A stretch of 64,000 nt of DNA, from the NCBI RefSeq assembly GCF_001667265.1, contig NZ_LZHW01000028.1:29879-93878 (forward strand), written 5' to 3'. Shown here in pieces: positions 38,120 through 45,955 of the stretch. A model generated the notes under the pieces. The model was not told the origin of the DNA and searched no databases. It saw nothing but the letters and a program-made list of their open reading frames with translations. The stretch's first letter is position 1. Each line of letters begins with the position of its first letter. The DNA is from Mycobacterium sp. ACS4331 (lineage in GTDB: Bacteria > Actinomycetota > Actinomycetes > Mycobacteriales > Mycobacteriaceae). A program made the translations under genes and the position numbers.

Positions 38120-38593
38120 CTACAGCGGGAACGCATGTGAGATGTGGATCTTCCAGCTGCCGTCGGGTTGGCGTCGGAACACATCCACACCGTCTTCGCG
38201 GGTGGTCTCCAGAACCCTGCCCGAAGCATCGGCCACCGTGAGCGTCCAGATCAATCGGACGGTCGCCAGATCACCGTCGACAAGGATCTCCCTGATGTCC
38301 GGCTCGTCGTAGACGTAATGCCGTTCAGTGTCACCGAGCACTGCTCGCATCTGCTCACAGAATGCCCGGTGATCGCGATCGGCGCTGTCAGGGAAGGCCA
38401 GGACGACGCTGTCTGCGAACATGCCGCACACCGCGGGCAGGTTGCGGTCATTGAAATCGTGTGGCCATTGCCGCAGCGTGCGCTCGATGGCCTGGCGGTC
38501 ACTCTCCGGATCGTGCGCGGACGTGGCGTGCTCGCACCCCGCCAGCAGTGCAACGGCCACCACGACCGCAGAACCGGTCATCCCCTTGAACAC
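38120..38593 (-). CDS. Lipoprotein with SnoaL/NTF2-like domain
   Basis: This 157-aa protein has lipobox LLAGC with Cys20, then a 120-residue SnoaL/DUF4440-like fold (IERTLRQWPHDFNDRNLPAV, GDLATVRLIWTLTV, PDGSWKIHISHAF). It should be exported and membrane-anchored; ligand unknown. GTG 38593 is supported by a TANNNT box 6 nt upstream, so the mRNA is probably leaderless. ATG 38581 is an alternative. Confidence 0.82.
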   Translation of the reverse strand: MFKGMTGSAVVVAVALLAGCEHATSAHDPESDRQAIERTLRQWPHDFNDRNLPAVCGMFADSVVLAFPDSADRDHRAFCEQMRAVLGDTERHYVYDEPDIREILVDGDLATVRLIWTLTVADASGRVLETTREDGVDVFRRQPDGSWKIHISHAFPL

Positions 38594-38599
38594 CTGTCG

Positions 38600-38605
38600 A
38601 GGCTA
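38600..38605 (-). promoter_or_regulatory. -10 element of a probable leaderless promoter
   Basis: On the minus strand TAGCCT is followed by 6 nt and then the GTG of the lipoprotein gene at 38593. Confidence 0.45.
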
Positions 38606-38618
38606 GCGGCAGCACTCC

Positions 38619-39542
38619 TCAGCCGCCCCAACGCCGCAGCAGTGCCCGCGTCCTGGCCCTGCCTTCCGGATCCGGGTCGAACGTGGCGGCGACGAACTCG
38701 TCGACTCCGGCGTCCCGCAGCGCATCGAGACGCGCACCGACCTCCTCCTCGGCGCCGATGAGCGCGGCGTCCTCCGGACCGGCATACCCCTCGCGGTCCA
38801 ACATCGCGCGGTACGAGGGCAGGTGCCCGTACATCGCGAACTGTTCAGCGGCCACCGCACGTGCCCTGTCGGGGTCATCGGTCACGCTGATCGGCAACGA
38901 GGCGACCACGCTGACGTCGGATTCGCGACCGGCTTCGGCGGCCGCCGCACGCAGGGTCGGTCCGACATGCTCGGCAAGTGTGCGCGGTCCGGTCATCCAG
39001 GTCATCGTGCCTGCCAGGCGACGTCCCGCGACCTTGAGCATCTGCGGTCCCAGCGCCGCCAGATAGACGTCGGGTGGTGTGGCATCCGGGATGACCAGCG
39101 ACCCGCGGGTTGTGACCGTCTCACCCACCGCGTCCGCACCGTCCCCCGCCAGCAGTGGCAGCAGACCGTCGAGGTACTCACTGATCCGCCGAATCGGCTT
39201 GTCCCAGGGAATACCCCACATGTCCTCGGTGACCACCCGGTGCGTCATGCCCAGGCCGAGGATGAACCGCCCACCCGCGATCAGGTTGAGGGTCAGGGCC
39301 CGCTGCGCCATCAGCATGGGGTGCTGGTTCTGGATCGGCAACACGCCGGTGCCGATCTCGATCCCGTCGACCTCGCGAAACGCCACCGCAAGAACCGTCA
39401 GCAGGTCCCGCTCGTACGGCATCTGCGAGCACCACATGCGACTGAATCCCTCTGCGCGCAGTTGTGCGGCCTGCTCGACGAAGGCGTCGACAATCGTCTG
39501 CCCCTTGGCACGGGTCGGATAATCCAAGATGCTGATCCGCAT
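38619..39542 (-). CDS. LLM class F420-dependent oxidoreductase
   Basis: This 307-aa luciferase-like protein has the beta-barrel segments [19 protein letters not shown] and [20 protein letters not shown], hallmarks of actinobacterial LLM enzymes, most of which use F420. [15 protein letters not shown] is the usual C-terminal strand. Substrate unknown. ATG 39542 is 26 nt from the divergent PPOX gene. Minus-strand TACCGT lies 6 nt before the ATG, fitting a leaderless promoter. Confidence 0.9.
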   Translation of the reverse strand: MRISILDYPTRAKGQTIVDAFVEQAAQLRAEGFSRMWCSQMPYERDLLTVLAVAFREVDGIEIGTGVLPIQNQHPMLMAQRALTLNLIAGGRFILGLGMTHRVVTEDMWGIPWDKPIRRISEYLDGLLPLLAGDGADAVGETVTTRGSLVIPDATPPDVYLAALGPQMLKVAGRRLAGTMTWMTGPRTLAEHVGPTLRAAAAEAGRESDVSVVASLPISVTDDPDRARAVAAEQFAMYGHLPSYRAMLDREGYAGPEDAALIGAEEEVGARLDALRDAGVDEFVAATFDPDPEGRARTRALLRRWGG

Positions 39543-39548
39543 CGGCCC

Positions 39549-39562
39549 ACGGTACCTACCCT
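39549..39562. promoter_or_regulatory. Back-to-back -10 boxes of two divergent leaderless promoters
   Basis: The 26-bp gap between divergent start codons holds TACCGT on the minus strand (39554-39549), 6 nt before ATG 39542, and TACCCT on the plus strand (39557-39562), 6 nt before GTG 39569. The boxes are separated by 2 bp, so the two promoters must share or exclude RNA polymerase. Confidence 0.55.
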
Positions 39563-39568
39563 GGTCTG

Positions 39569-39991
39569 GTGCCCGAGGCGATCTCCGACGACGCCCTTCG
39601 CCGGTTTTCCGGCGCCAGGATCGCGCGCCTGGCGACCGTGACCGAAGACGGTTCGCCCCATATGGTTCCCGTGGTGTTCGCGATCGACGGCGATGTCGTC
39701 TACACCGCGGTCGACGGCAAGCCGAAGTCGACCAACCGCCTGCGTCGACTGGCGAACATCGAGCGCAACACCGCCGTGAGTGTGCTGGTCGACCACTATG
39801 AGGAGGACTGGTCGACGCTCTGGTGGGTGCGTGCCGACGGGACCGCTGTGATTCACAGCGCCGATGCTGTCGCCGACCATGCCCGCGTCCTGCTCCGGGC
39901 GAAATATCCCCAGTACCGCACGGTCTCAGTCGACGGTCCGGTCATTGCGGTCACGGTGCGGCACTGGTCATCGTGGTCAGCCAGCCAATGA
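39569..39991 (+). CDS. PPOX class F420-dependent enzyme (TIGR03668/Rv0121c-like)
   Basis: This 140-aa split-barrel protein has [20 protein letters not shown] at residues 13-32, [15 protein letters not shown] (cofactor phosphate binding) and a C-terminal VTVRHWSSW strand. This matches the small F420/FMN-binding FDOR family, specifically the Rv0121c group as I recall it. It may reduce a quinone- or tetrapyrrole-like molecule. GTG 39569 is the first codon and probably leaderless. A GTGACA-N14-TGTAAA motif begins 1 nt after its stop, before the next operon. Confidence 0.85.
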   Translation: MPEAISDDALRRFSGARIARLATVTEDGSPHMVPVVFAIDGDVVYTAVDGKPKSTNRLRRLANIERNTAVSVLVDHYEEDWSTLWWVRADGTAVIHSADAVADHARVLLRAKYPQYRTVSVDGPVIAVTVRHWSSWSASQ

Positions 39992-39992
39992 C

Positions 39993-40018
39993 GTGACATT
40001 TTATCGTCGATCTGTAAA
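39993..40018 (+). promoter_or_regulatory. GTGACA-N14-TGTAAA motif, site 1
   Basis: GTGACA at 39993-39998 and TGTAAA at 40013-40018 lie in the short gap before the LLM/SRPBCC/acyl-CoA ligase operon, with 9 nt between the motif and GTG 40028. One reading is a promoter: a TTGACA-like -35, TAAAGC as -10, and a leaderless start. The other is a 26-bp operator. Confidence 0.55.
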
Positions 40019-40027
40019 GCTTTCTCG

Positions 40028-40924
40028 GTGACTTCATCGCTGCCGCGCGGCCTGGGACTGTGGGCTGGGTTCCTCGATCGCCTCCCCGCCGCCGACGCAG
40101 CGGCGGGCGCACGCGAACTCGAGGCCGCCGGTGTCACCACGATCTGGTTGCAGGAGTACAGCGGGGTCGACCCGTTCATCCGCGCGGCGTTCTACCTGGG
40201 TGCCACCTCACGGCTGACGGTCGCCCTCGGCGTCGCCACCATCCATGCCCGCGACCCCGAGGCCATGGTCGCCGCGGCCAGCACGCTGCACGAGGCGTTC
40301 CCCGGACGGTTCGTGCTCGGTCTGGGCGTGAGTCACCGACATCTCACCGAATCTCGCGGCCACAGTTACCGTGCACCGCTGGAGACCATGCGGGCCTACC
40401 TGGCCGACATGTCGGCGGTGGCGAGACGGCGCGTGTTGCCGCCGATCTTCCTCGGCGCCCTCGGTCCGCGAATGACCGAACTCGGCGCGGAGTTGACGAG
40501 AGGCGTGCACAGCTATTTCTCCCCCGTCGAGCACACCGCCGCCACGCGCGCCGCCGTGGGCGAAGGCCCCTGGCTCGCACCAACGCAACTGGTCTGCATC
40601 GGTGCGGCCGAGTCTGAGTGGCGCGAACGGGCCCGTGAGTACTTCGGGCTGTGCCTTGGGATGCCGAACTACCGGAAGAACCTTCGCCGCTTCGGGTTCT
40701 CCGACGACGACCTGAACTCGGTCGCCGACAGGCTCCTCGACGCTCTCGCGGTTCCCGACGAACCGCTCGCCCTGCGTGATCGGATCGCGGAGCACCGCGC
40801 GGCGGGCGCTGATCACCTTGTCCTGCAGTTCATTCCCCCGCCGCAGGCCGATGTCGTGCTGCGCCGGGCCCGCGACCTCAACGTCTTCGACCCCAACCAG
40901 GAAGGAACTCTTCAGTGGGCGTAG
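40028..40924 (+). CDS. LLM class F420-dependent oxidoreductase (TIGR03620-like)
   Basis: This 298-aa luciferase-like protein has VTTIWLQEYSGVDPFIRAAF, ALGVATIHARDPEAMVAAA and RFVLGLGVSHRHL near residues 90-115, typical of F420-using LLM enzymes. It probably oxidises an alcohol or activates a lipid-like substrate. It overlaps the SRPBCC gene by 10 nt and is followed by an acyl-CoA ligase, giving a three-gene operon. The upstream 26-bp motif is shared with the catabolic region at 54-58 kb, so the genes may respond to the same signal. Confidence 0.88.
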   Translation: MTSSLPRGLGLWAGFLDRLPAADAAAGARELEAAGVTTIWLQEYSGVDPFIRAAFYLGATSRLTVALGVATIHARDPEAMVAAASTLHEAFPGRFVLGLGVSHRHLTESRGHSYRAPLETMRAYLADMSAVARRRVLPPIFLGALGPRMTELGAELTRGVHSYFSPVEHTAATRAAVGEGPWLAPTQLVCIGAAESEWRERAREYFGLCLGMPNYRKNLRRFGFSDDDLNSVADRLLDALAVPDEPLALRDRIAEHRAAGADHLVLQFIPPPQADVVLRRARDLNVFDPNQEGTLQWA

Positions 40925-41394
40925 TCACCACCACGTCGTCGACCACATTCCCGTACCCGCCCGAAGTGGTGTACGACTTCGTCACCAACCCGGCGAACTG
41001 GACCAAGACCTATCCGGGCAGCAACTATGTCGGCAACCTCGACGACCTCCCGCTCAAGGTTGGCGACACCTGGGAGGAGGCCGGCGCGGACGGTGACCAG
41101 ATCTACACCTGGCACTTGGCGATGGCGACGCGTCCGAAACTCTGGATGTTCACCTCCGTCGGACGGTTGGGCCACGACCGGGACGGCAACGGAGGTGTGG
41201 ATGGTCGTATCACGGTGCAGTACCACTTCACCCAACCCGGACCGGACACACTGTTCACCAGGACCATGACGATCGAGGCTTACCGGGACACGCCCCTGCC
41301 GGATCGGCTTTTCCGCGTGGTGAATCCGGCTTACATCGATCGCTATCACGACGCGATCCTCCGGGAACTCGCGGCGGTACCGTCGGCCGGCTGA
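40915..41394 (+). CDS. SRPBCC family protein
   Basis: This 159-aa protein has the first strand TTFPYPPEVVYDFVTNPANW and a C-terminal helix RYHDAILRELAAV; these fit the polyketide-cyclase/START fold. GTG 40915 is supported by AAGGAAC upstream and overlaps the LLM gene by 10 nt. It probably binds the hydrophobic substrate handled by its operon partners; enzymatic activity is not evident. Confidence 0.83.
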   Translation: MGVVTTTSSTTFPYPPEVVYDFVTNPANWTKTYPGSNYVGNLDDLPLKVGDTWEEAGADGDQIYTWHLAMATRPKLWMFTSVGRLGHDRDGNGGVDGRITVQYHFTQPGPDTLFTRTMTIEAYRDTPLPDRLFRVVNPAYIDRYHDAILRELAAVPSAG

Positions 41395-41401
41395 GGCTTT
41401 C

Positions 41402-42946
41402 GTGCGCGCTACACACCCGCCCGCACCTTCCGACGCCGCGCGGTTCCGCGCCTCGGGTCGCTGGCGTGCACCGCAGTCGGTGGAACGGCACCTGGCGGAA
41501 TTGGCCGCGGGGGGCGATCGCACTGCCCTGATCGACGAGACTGGTACCTGCACCCACCGCGAACTGGCCGCTTTGGCCGACCGTGTCCGCGCAGCGTTGA
41601 TTGACGCCGGCGCGGGCCCAGGGGATCCCGTCCTCGTCGTGGCACCACTGCGCATCGGTGCGGTGGCCGCGCTGCTGGGCAGTCGGTTGGCCGGATGCGT
41701 CGCGGTGCTGGTGGACCGCAGGGCGGGCGCCGCCGACGTGGCCGCTGCGTGCGCGGCACTGCCGCCGCGTGTGATCCTTGCCTACGACGCAGACGCCGAG
41801 AAGTTGTCCCTGGCGACATACGGGCCTGTGCTGTCGGTCGAGCGACTCCTCGTCGTGCGCAACCTCTTTGAGGGTGCCGATCCCTTTGCGGGAGCGCGTC
41901 CCGCTGAGGGAGCCCGTGCGCTGCTCGATCCCGACGACCCGAACCTGGTGCTCTTCACGTCAGGCACCACGAGCACACCGCGAGGCGTGCTTCACACCCT
42001 GAACAGTCTGCGCTGCGGAACCCAGAACATGGTCGAAGCCCTGAGCCTGCGCCCCAACGACACCTTCCTGCTGTCCAGCCCACTCGCGAGCATCACCGGG
42101 GTGCTGCAGGTCGAGTCCGCGATCATGGCACAGGCGAGCGTCGTGCTCGCGGATCGATTCTCGCCCGAGGATGCGCTGCAGGCCGTGCTCCGACATGGCG
42201 TCAGCGTGATAGGCGGGGCGCCGATCATCTCGGAGACGATCTTCGCCGAGTGTGACCGTCTCGGGATCACAGAGTTGCCGCTGCGGTGTATTGCCTTGGG
42301 CGGGTCGATGATCGGGCCCGGTGTCCTGGCGGCGGCCCGGCGGTTGAGGGTGGACTATGTGCGCGTCTACGGATCGTCTGAGGTGCCGTTCTCGACCGCC
42401 ACCGAATTCAACTGCTCCGACCATGACGGCACACCGCTTCCCGACGTCGAGGTTTCCCTCCGCGCCGACGAGCTGCTGGTCCGTGGACCCCATCAATTTC
42501 ACGGGTACCTCAACCCCGCGGACAACGCCGATGCGTTCTGTGACGGTTGGGTGCGCACCGGCGACCAGGCTGAGGTCGACGGTGCCCGTGTGCGCATCAC
42601 CGGTCGCCTTAAGGATGTGGCCGTCCGCAAGGGTCTGAAGATCTCGCTCGCTGAGGTCGACGCCGCAGCAGCAGTCCTCGGCGAGTGCGCGGCATTCGCC
42701 GTGCCCGACGACGTCACCGGTGAGCGAGTGGCGCTGGCGGTACATGCTCCTGCTTCATCGGACCTGAGTTATGCCGCTGTGGTCGACGCACTGCTCGCGA
42801 CCGGCCTGGCCCGCTGGAAGCTGCCCGAGCAGATCGTTCTCTGGGACGGTGAGCTTCCCCGCACTGCCAGCGGCAAGGTCATCCGCCGGGAACTCGCCGA
42901 CCCACGCCGGCACCTGCGCACCCTCCTCGCGCCACGGTTGCGCTAG
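41402..42946 (+). CDS. AMP-dependent acyl-CoA synthetase / ligase
   Basis: This 514-aa ANL-superfamily enzyme has FTSGTTSTPRGV (phosphate loop, with Arg in place of the usual Lys), VYGSSEVPF, a TGDQAE acid, RLKDVAVRKGLKIS (hinge) and TASGKVIRRE, whose lysine adenylates the substrate. It should form an acyl-AMP and then acyl-CoA. GTG 41402 lies 7 nt after the SRPBCC stop. Because the ten-gene operon at 45-54 kb has two acyl-CoA dehydrogenases but no ligase, this enzyme is a candidate to activate its intermediate; inference only. Confidence 0.9.
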   Translation: MRATHPPAPSDAARFRASGRWRAPQSVERHLAELAAGGDRTALIDETGTCTHRELAALADRVRAALIDAGAGPGDPVLVVAPLRIGAVAALLGSRLAGCVAVLVDRRAGAADVAAACAALPPRVILAYDADAEKLSLATYGPVLSVERLLVVRNLFEGADPFAGARPAEGARALLDPDDPNLVLFTSGTTSTPRGVLHTLNSLRCGTQNMVEALSLRPNDTFLLSSPLASITGVLQVESAIMAQASVVLADRFSPEDALQAVLRHGVSVIGGAPIISETIFAECDRLGITELPLRCIALGGSMIGPGVLAAARRLRVDYVRVYGSSEVPFSTATEFNCSDHDGTPLPDVEVSLRADELLVRGPHQFHGYLNPADNADAFCDGWVRTGDQAEVDGARVRITGRLKDVAVRKGLKISLAEVDAAAAVLGECAAFAVPDDVTGERVALAVHAPASSDLSYAAVVDALLATGLARWKLPEQIVLWDGELPRTASGKVIRRELADPRRHLRTLLAPRLR

Positions 42947-43049
42947 TCGCATCGAGGTCGGGAACGTCCGTGCCTCACGGATCGCGGTCGGCGCCGTGCG
43001 CACTGTCATCCCGCTGCCAGGGGTCGGGGTCGGGGTCGGGCCCGCCGCC

Positions 43050-43144
43050 CACTGCCCTCGCGCCAGCCGGGATCAGCACCGCCTGCACTGCACTCAAGCC
43101 AGCCGGGATCAGCACCGCCTGCACTGCCCTCGCGCCAGCCGGGG
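43050..43144. repeat. 36-bp tandem repeat, about 2.6 copies
   Basis: A 36-bp unit begins CACTGCCCTCGCGCCAGCC and runs at 43050-43085, 43086-43121 (four substitutions) and partly at 43122-43144. A separate CGCTGCCAGGGGTCGGGG string occurs on both sides, near 43012 and 43172. The 263-bp gap (42947-43209) between the ligase and the HNH gene has no supported gene. Confidence 0.75.
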
Positions 43145-43209
43145 TCGGGGGGCCGCGTGCGCTGTGCTCCCGCTGCCAGGGGTCGGGGGACGCGTGCGCT
43201 GTCCACCTG

Positions 43210-44607
43210 TCAGCCGAGGTCGGGGTCGGGGCCGCTGGCATCGTCCTCCTCGCGGGGTGCGAGGAGGTTTTCGGGGTGGTGGTGGTCGTTGACCCGTGGT
43301 CCACCGTTGTCGAGGTGGGGTGGTGGGATCCATTCACACCGCCCGCGACGCATGCGGGTCCGCCATTTGGTGGGGCCGACTTTGCGGTTGTCGGGCCCAC
43401 ACGCCAAAGCCAACTCATCGATATTCGTTTCCCCGCCCTCGCCCCAATCGAGGGTGGCGTGGTGAACCTGGGACTGATACGCCGAGGCGGTGCAGCCGGG
43501 TGCGGTGCAGCCCCGGTCGCGAGCATGCAGCACGATCCGCTGGGCCGGGGTCGCGATCCGCTTGGCCCGCCCCAGATACAACGCCTGCCCGTCGTCGTCG
43601 AACACCGACAGGTAATGGAACGCGTGGGAGGCCATCCGGATCAGATCCCGCATCGGCAACAACGACCCGCCAGCGGTGATCCCCAACCCCGCCCCCGAGG
43701 ACAGTTCCTTCAACGTCGTGGAGACGATGACCGTGACGGGCAGCCCGTTGAGCTTCCCGAGTTTCTTCGACGCGAGCAGCATGCGGCCGCCGGCGACCAG
43801 GGCGTCGTGCTGGCGTTGGGCTGTGGTGCGCTGGTCGGCCTGGATCTGCTCCTCCGACGGCCGCCCCGACACGCACGGATTGTCGTCGTCGGGGTTGCAC
43901 ATCCCGGGTGCGGCGAGTTTGGCCATCACCGGTTCCAGCACCGCCCGGGCTTCGGGGGTGAGGTGTCCCCGAAGTTCGGTCAATCCGTCCGGACCCTGCT
44001 TGCCGAAGGTGATACCGCGGCGGCGTTGGATGTCGGCGTCATTGAACGACCCGTCGGGATCCAGCCACAACAGCATCCGCTCCAACGCGGCCCGCAGGTC
44101 GGGCACCCCCATCGTGGCGGCATGGTCGGCGACCAACCGCTCCGCCTCCACCCGGGCACTCAGATCGACATGGTCGGGCAGGGCCCGAAAGAACTCGCGG
44201 ATCCTGTCCACGTGCGCGGGTCCGACCCGGCCCTCAGCCACACCGGCGGCGACGTTCGGCAGCACCGGTTCCAACACCTCGCCGGTCATCGCCCGTCGTG
44301 GTCCCAGGACTTCAGCGTCGGCGACGCGTAGGCGAGCCTCCTCGGCCGGAATCCGCAGGCGATGCGTCAGGACTTTGGCGACCTTGTCGCCACCCAGTTC
44401 GTCGGGCCCACACTCCTGCAACCGCGCAATGAGTTTGTGGTCGACAGCCGCATCAGCCCAGGCCAACTTCTGGCGGACGTCCAGGACGTGGAGGACCTCG
44501 GTGGCGGTGAGTCCGTCGACCGGCAGCGCGGCGAGTTTCTCCTGCGCGGCGGCGACGTCGGCAAGGGCGTCGAGCACGTCCTCGCGAGTCACCAGGGCCG
44601 AAGTCAT
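43210..44607 (-). CDS. 13E12 repeat family (DUF222) HNH endonuclease-like protein
   Basis: This 465-aa protein has a helical DUF222 domain (ALADVAAAQEKLAAL onward, RIPAEEARLRVADAE) through about residue 330. A C-terminal HNH module follows: CTAPGCTASAYQSQVHHATL, then GGETNIDELALACGPDNRKVG. Mycobacterial 13E12 genes exist in many copies and are thought to be mobile or selfish; activity is unproven. ATG 44607 begins MTSALVTRED. It is isolated, flanked by a tandem repeat on one side and a 208-bp duplication on the other. Confidence 0.9.
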   Translation of the reverse strand: MTSALVTREDVLDALADVAAAQEKLAALPVDGLTATEVLHVLDVRQKLAWADAAVDHKLIARLQECGPDELGGDKVAKVLTHRLRIPAEEARLRVADAEVLGPRRAMTGEVLEPVLPNVAAGVAEGRVGPAHVDRIREFFRALPDHVDLSARVEAERLVADHAATMGVPDLRAALERMLLWLDPDGSFNDADIQRRRGITFGKQGPDGLTELRGHLTPEARAVLEPVMAKLAAPGMCNPDDDNPCVSGRPSEEQIQADQRTTAQRQHDALVAGGRMLLASKKLGKLNGLPVTVIVSTTLKELSSGAGLGITAGGSLLPMRDLIRMASHAFHYLSVFDDDGQALYLGRAKRIATPAQRIVLHARDRGCTAPGCTASAYQSQVHHATLDWGEGGETNIDELALACGPDNRKVGPTKWRTRMRRGRCEWIPPPHLDNGGPRVNDHHHPENLLAPREEDDASGPDPDLG

Positions 44608-44700
44608 ACTCGAACAGTAGTTCGACCCACCGACAGAAATCGTCGCGACGTGACAGGAGAAATCCAAGGGGCGAAAGAGATTTCAGGTGTCGACGTGGCC

Positions 44701-45115
44701 AAAGTGACATGATTCCGTGAAATTCGCTCGTAGTCGGGCATTTCAAACAACGGACCCGGAGACACAGCCCCCCCGACGCCCCGGCCACCGGATGGCGAAC
44801 GAACGCCGCACTACGCGCTCAGTTCACACCCCGTGCAACGCCCGCCGCAGGGCAGCGCCCCGAATGTCGAACAACGGGCGACTCACCCTCCCACCTACGG
44901 CACACCAGAAAGTGACATGAATCCCTGAAATTCGCTCATAGTCGGGCATTTCAAACAACGGACCCGGAGACACAGCCCCCCGACGCCCCAGGCCACCGGA
45001 TGCCGAACGAACGCCGCACTACGCGCTCAGTTCACACCCCGTGCAACACCCGCCGCAGGGCAGCGCCCTGGATGTCGAACAACTGGCGACTGACCTCCCA
45101 CTGCGGCACCAGAGA
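44701..45115. repeat. 208-bp tandem direct duplication
   Basis: Copy A (44701-44908) and copy B (44909 to about 45115) are about 90% identical, head to tail, with constant 208-bp offset and a few indels. Each contains AATTCGCTC, TCGGGCATTTCAAACAACGG and GGACCCGGAGACACAGCC blocks. Copy B runs into the 3' end of the esterase gene. Apart from the duplication, the 424-bp gap (44608-45031) holds no gene I can support. Confidence 0.85.
44824..44908 (-). pseudogene. Relic of an esterase 3' end in copy A of the duplication
   Basis: On the minus strand copy A encodes VSRPLFDIRGAALRRALHGV and a stop at the position matching the intact esterase, which ends VSRQLFDIQGAALRRVLHGV. Further upstream, indels break the frame. 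It is a remnant about 28 codons long, left by tandem duplication or gene replacement. Confidence 0.75.
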
Positions 45116-45955
45116 ATCGAACCCGTGGCACGTGCCCGGGAAGACGTGCAGTTCCACGCTGACACCGGCCCACATCAACCGCAGCGCGTAGTCGACCGCC
45201 TCGTCCCGCAATGGATCGAGTTCCGAACAGGTGATCAGCGCTGGCACAAGCCCATCAAGCGACTCCGACCGCGCGGGCGCGGCTGCGACGGACACCCTCC
45301 CCGAAGGCACATAGTGCTTCCACATCTGTTGTGCGGCAATCCCATCAAACCCCGGCGTGGTGGTGAACTCCTCCTTGGACGGACTCGGCCGGTCATCGAG
45401 CACGGGCTGGTGGAGCAACTGGAACACCACCGGCGGAAGGGAACCGGCGGCAGAGCACTGCGCCAACCGGGCAGCTAGCGCTCCACCAGCGCTGCTGCCG
45501 GCCACCGCGACGCGGTCGGCATCAACGCCCAGCGCCGGAGCATTCGCCACCAACCAGGCCAACACCGCTGCCGCATCCTCGAAGCCAGCTGGGAACGGAT
45601 TCTCTGGAGCCAGCCGGTAATCGACTGAGATCACGGTGCACTCCGCGAGTCGGGAAAACTCCACACACTGCAGGTGGTCGGTGTCGAGGTTGCCCAACAC
45701 AAATGCCCCGCTGTGGCAGTACACCACCGCCGGCGCGGGATCAGGTCCGCCACGGTAGATCCGAATGGGAACCACGCCCCCGTCATCGACGGGCACCGCG
45801 TCGTCGACGACGGTCACCCCCGGAGACTCAAGTGCCGCCGCGATCTCATGCCGTCGCGAGTCCAACGACTCGCGCACCGCGTCGAGCACTTCTGGCGCCA
45901 GGTTGGTGCGGAACTCCGCGAACGGAAGCAGCGGGGGCGCCAGTCGCGTGATCAA
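45032..45955 (-). CDS. HSL-family (family IV) esterase/lipase
   Basis: This 307-aa alpha/beta hydrolase has the nucleophile Ser155 in GSSAGG, the acid in ELDPLRDE and the histidine in GTCHGFD. The oxyanion motif is HSGA (residues 81-84), where the family norm is HGGG. Family IV enzymes hydrolyse small and medium esters and lactones. ATG overlaps the monooxygenase stop (ATGA); it is the last gene of the ten-gene operon, so it could hydrolyse the ester made by Baeyer-Villiger oxidation. A relic of its 3' end is duplicated downstream. Confidence 0.9.
   Translation of the reverse strand: MITRLAPPLLPFAEFRTNLAPEVLDAVRESLDSRRHEIAAALESPGVTVVDDAVPVDDGGVVPIRIYRGGPDPAPAVVYCHSGAFVLGNLDTDHLQCVEFSRLAECTVISVDYRLAPENPFPAGFEDAAAVLAWLVANAPALGVDADRVAVAGSSAGGALAARLAQCSAAGSLPPVVFQLLHQPVLDDRPSPSKEEFTTTPGFDGIAAQQMWKHYVPSGRVSVAAAPARSESLDGLVPALITCSELDPLRDEAVDYALRLMWAGVSVELHVFPGTCHGFDSLVPQWEVSRQLFDIQGAALRRVLHGV

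Noticed and set aside
43050..43144. 36-bp repeat as a possible CRISPR array
   Set aside because: Units are directly contiguous with no spacers, few in number, and no cas genes are present.
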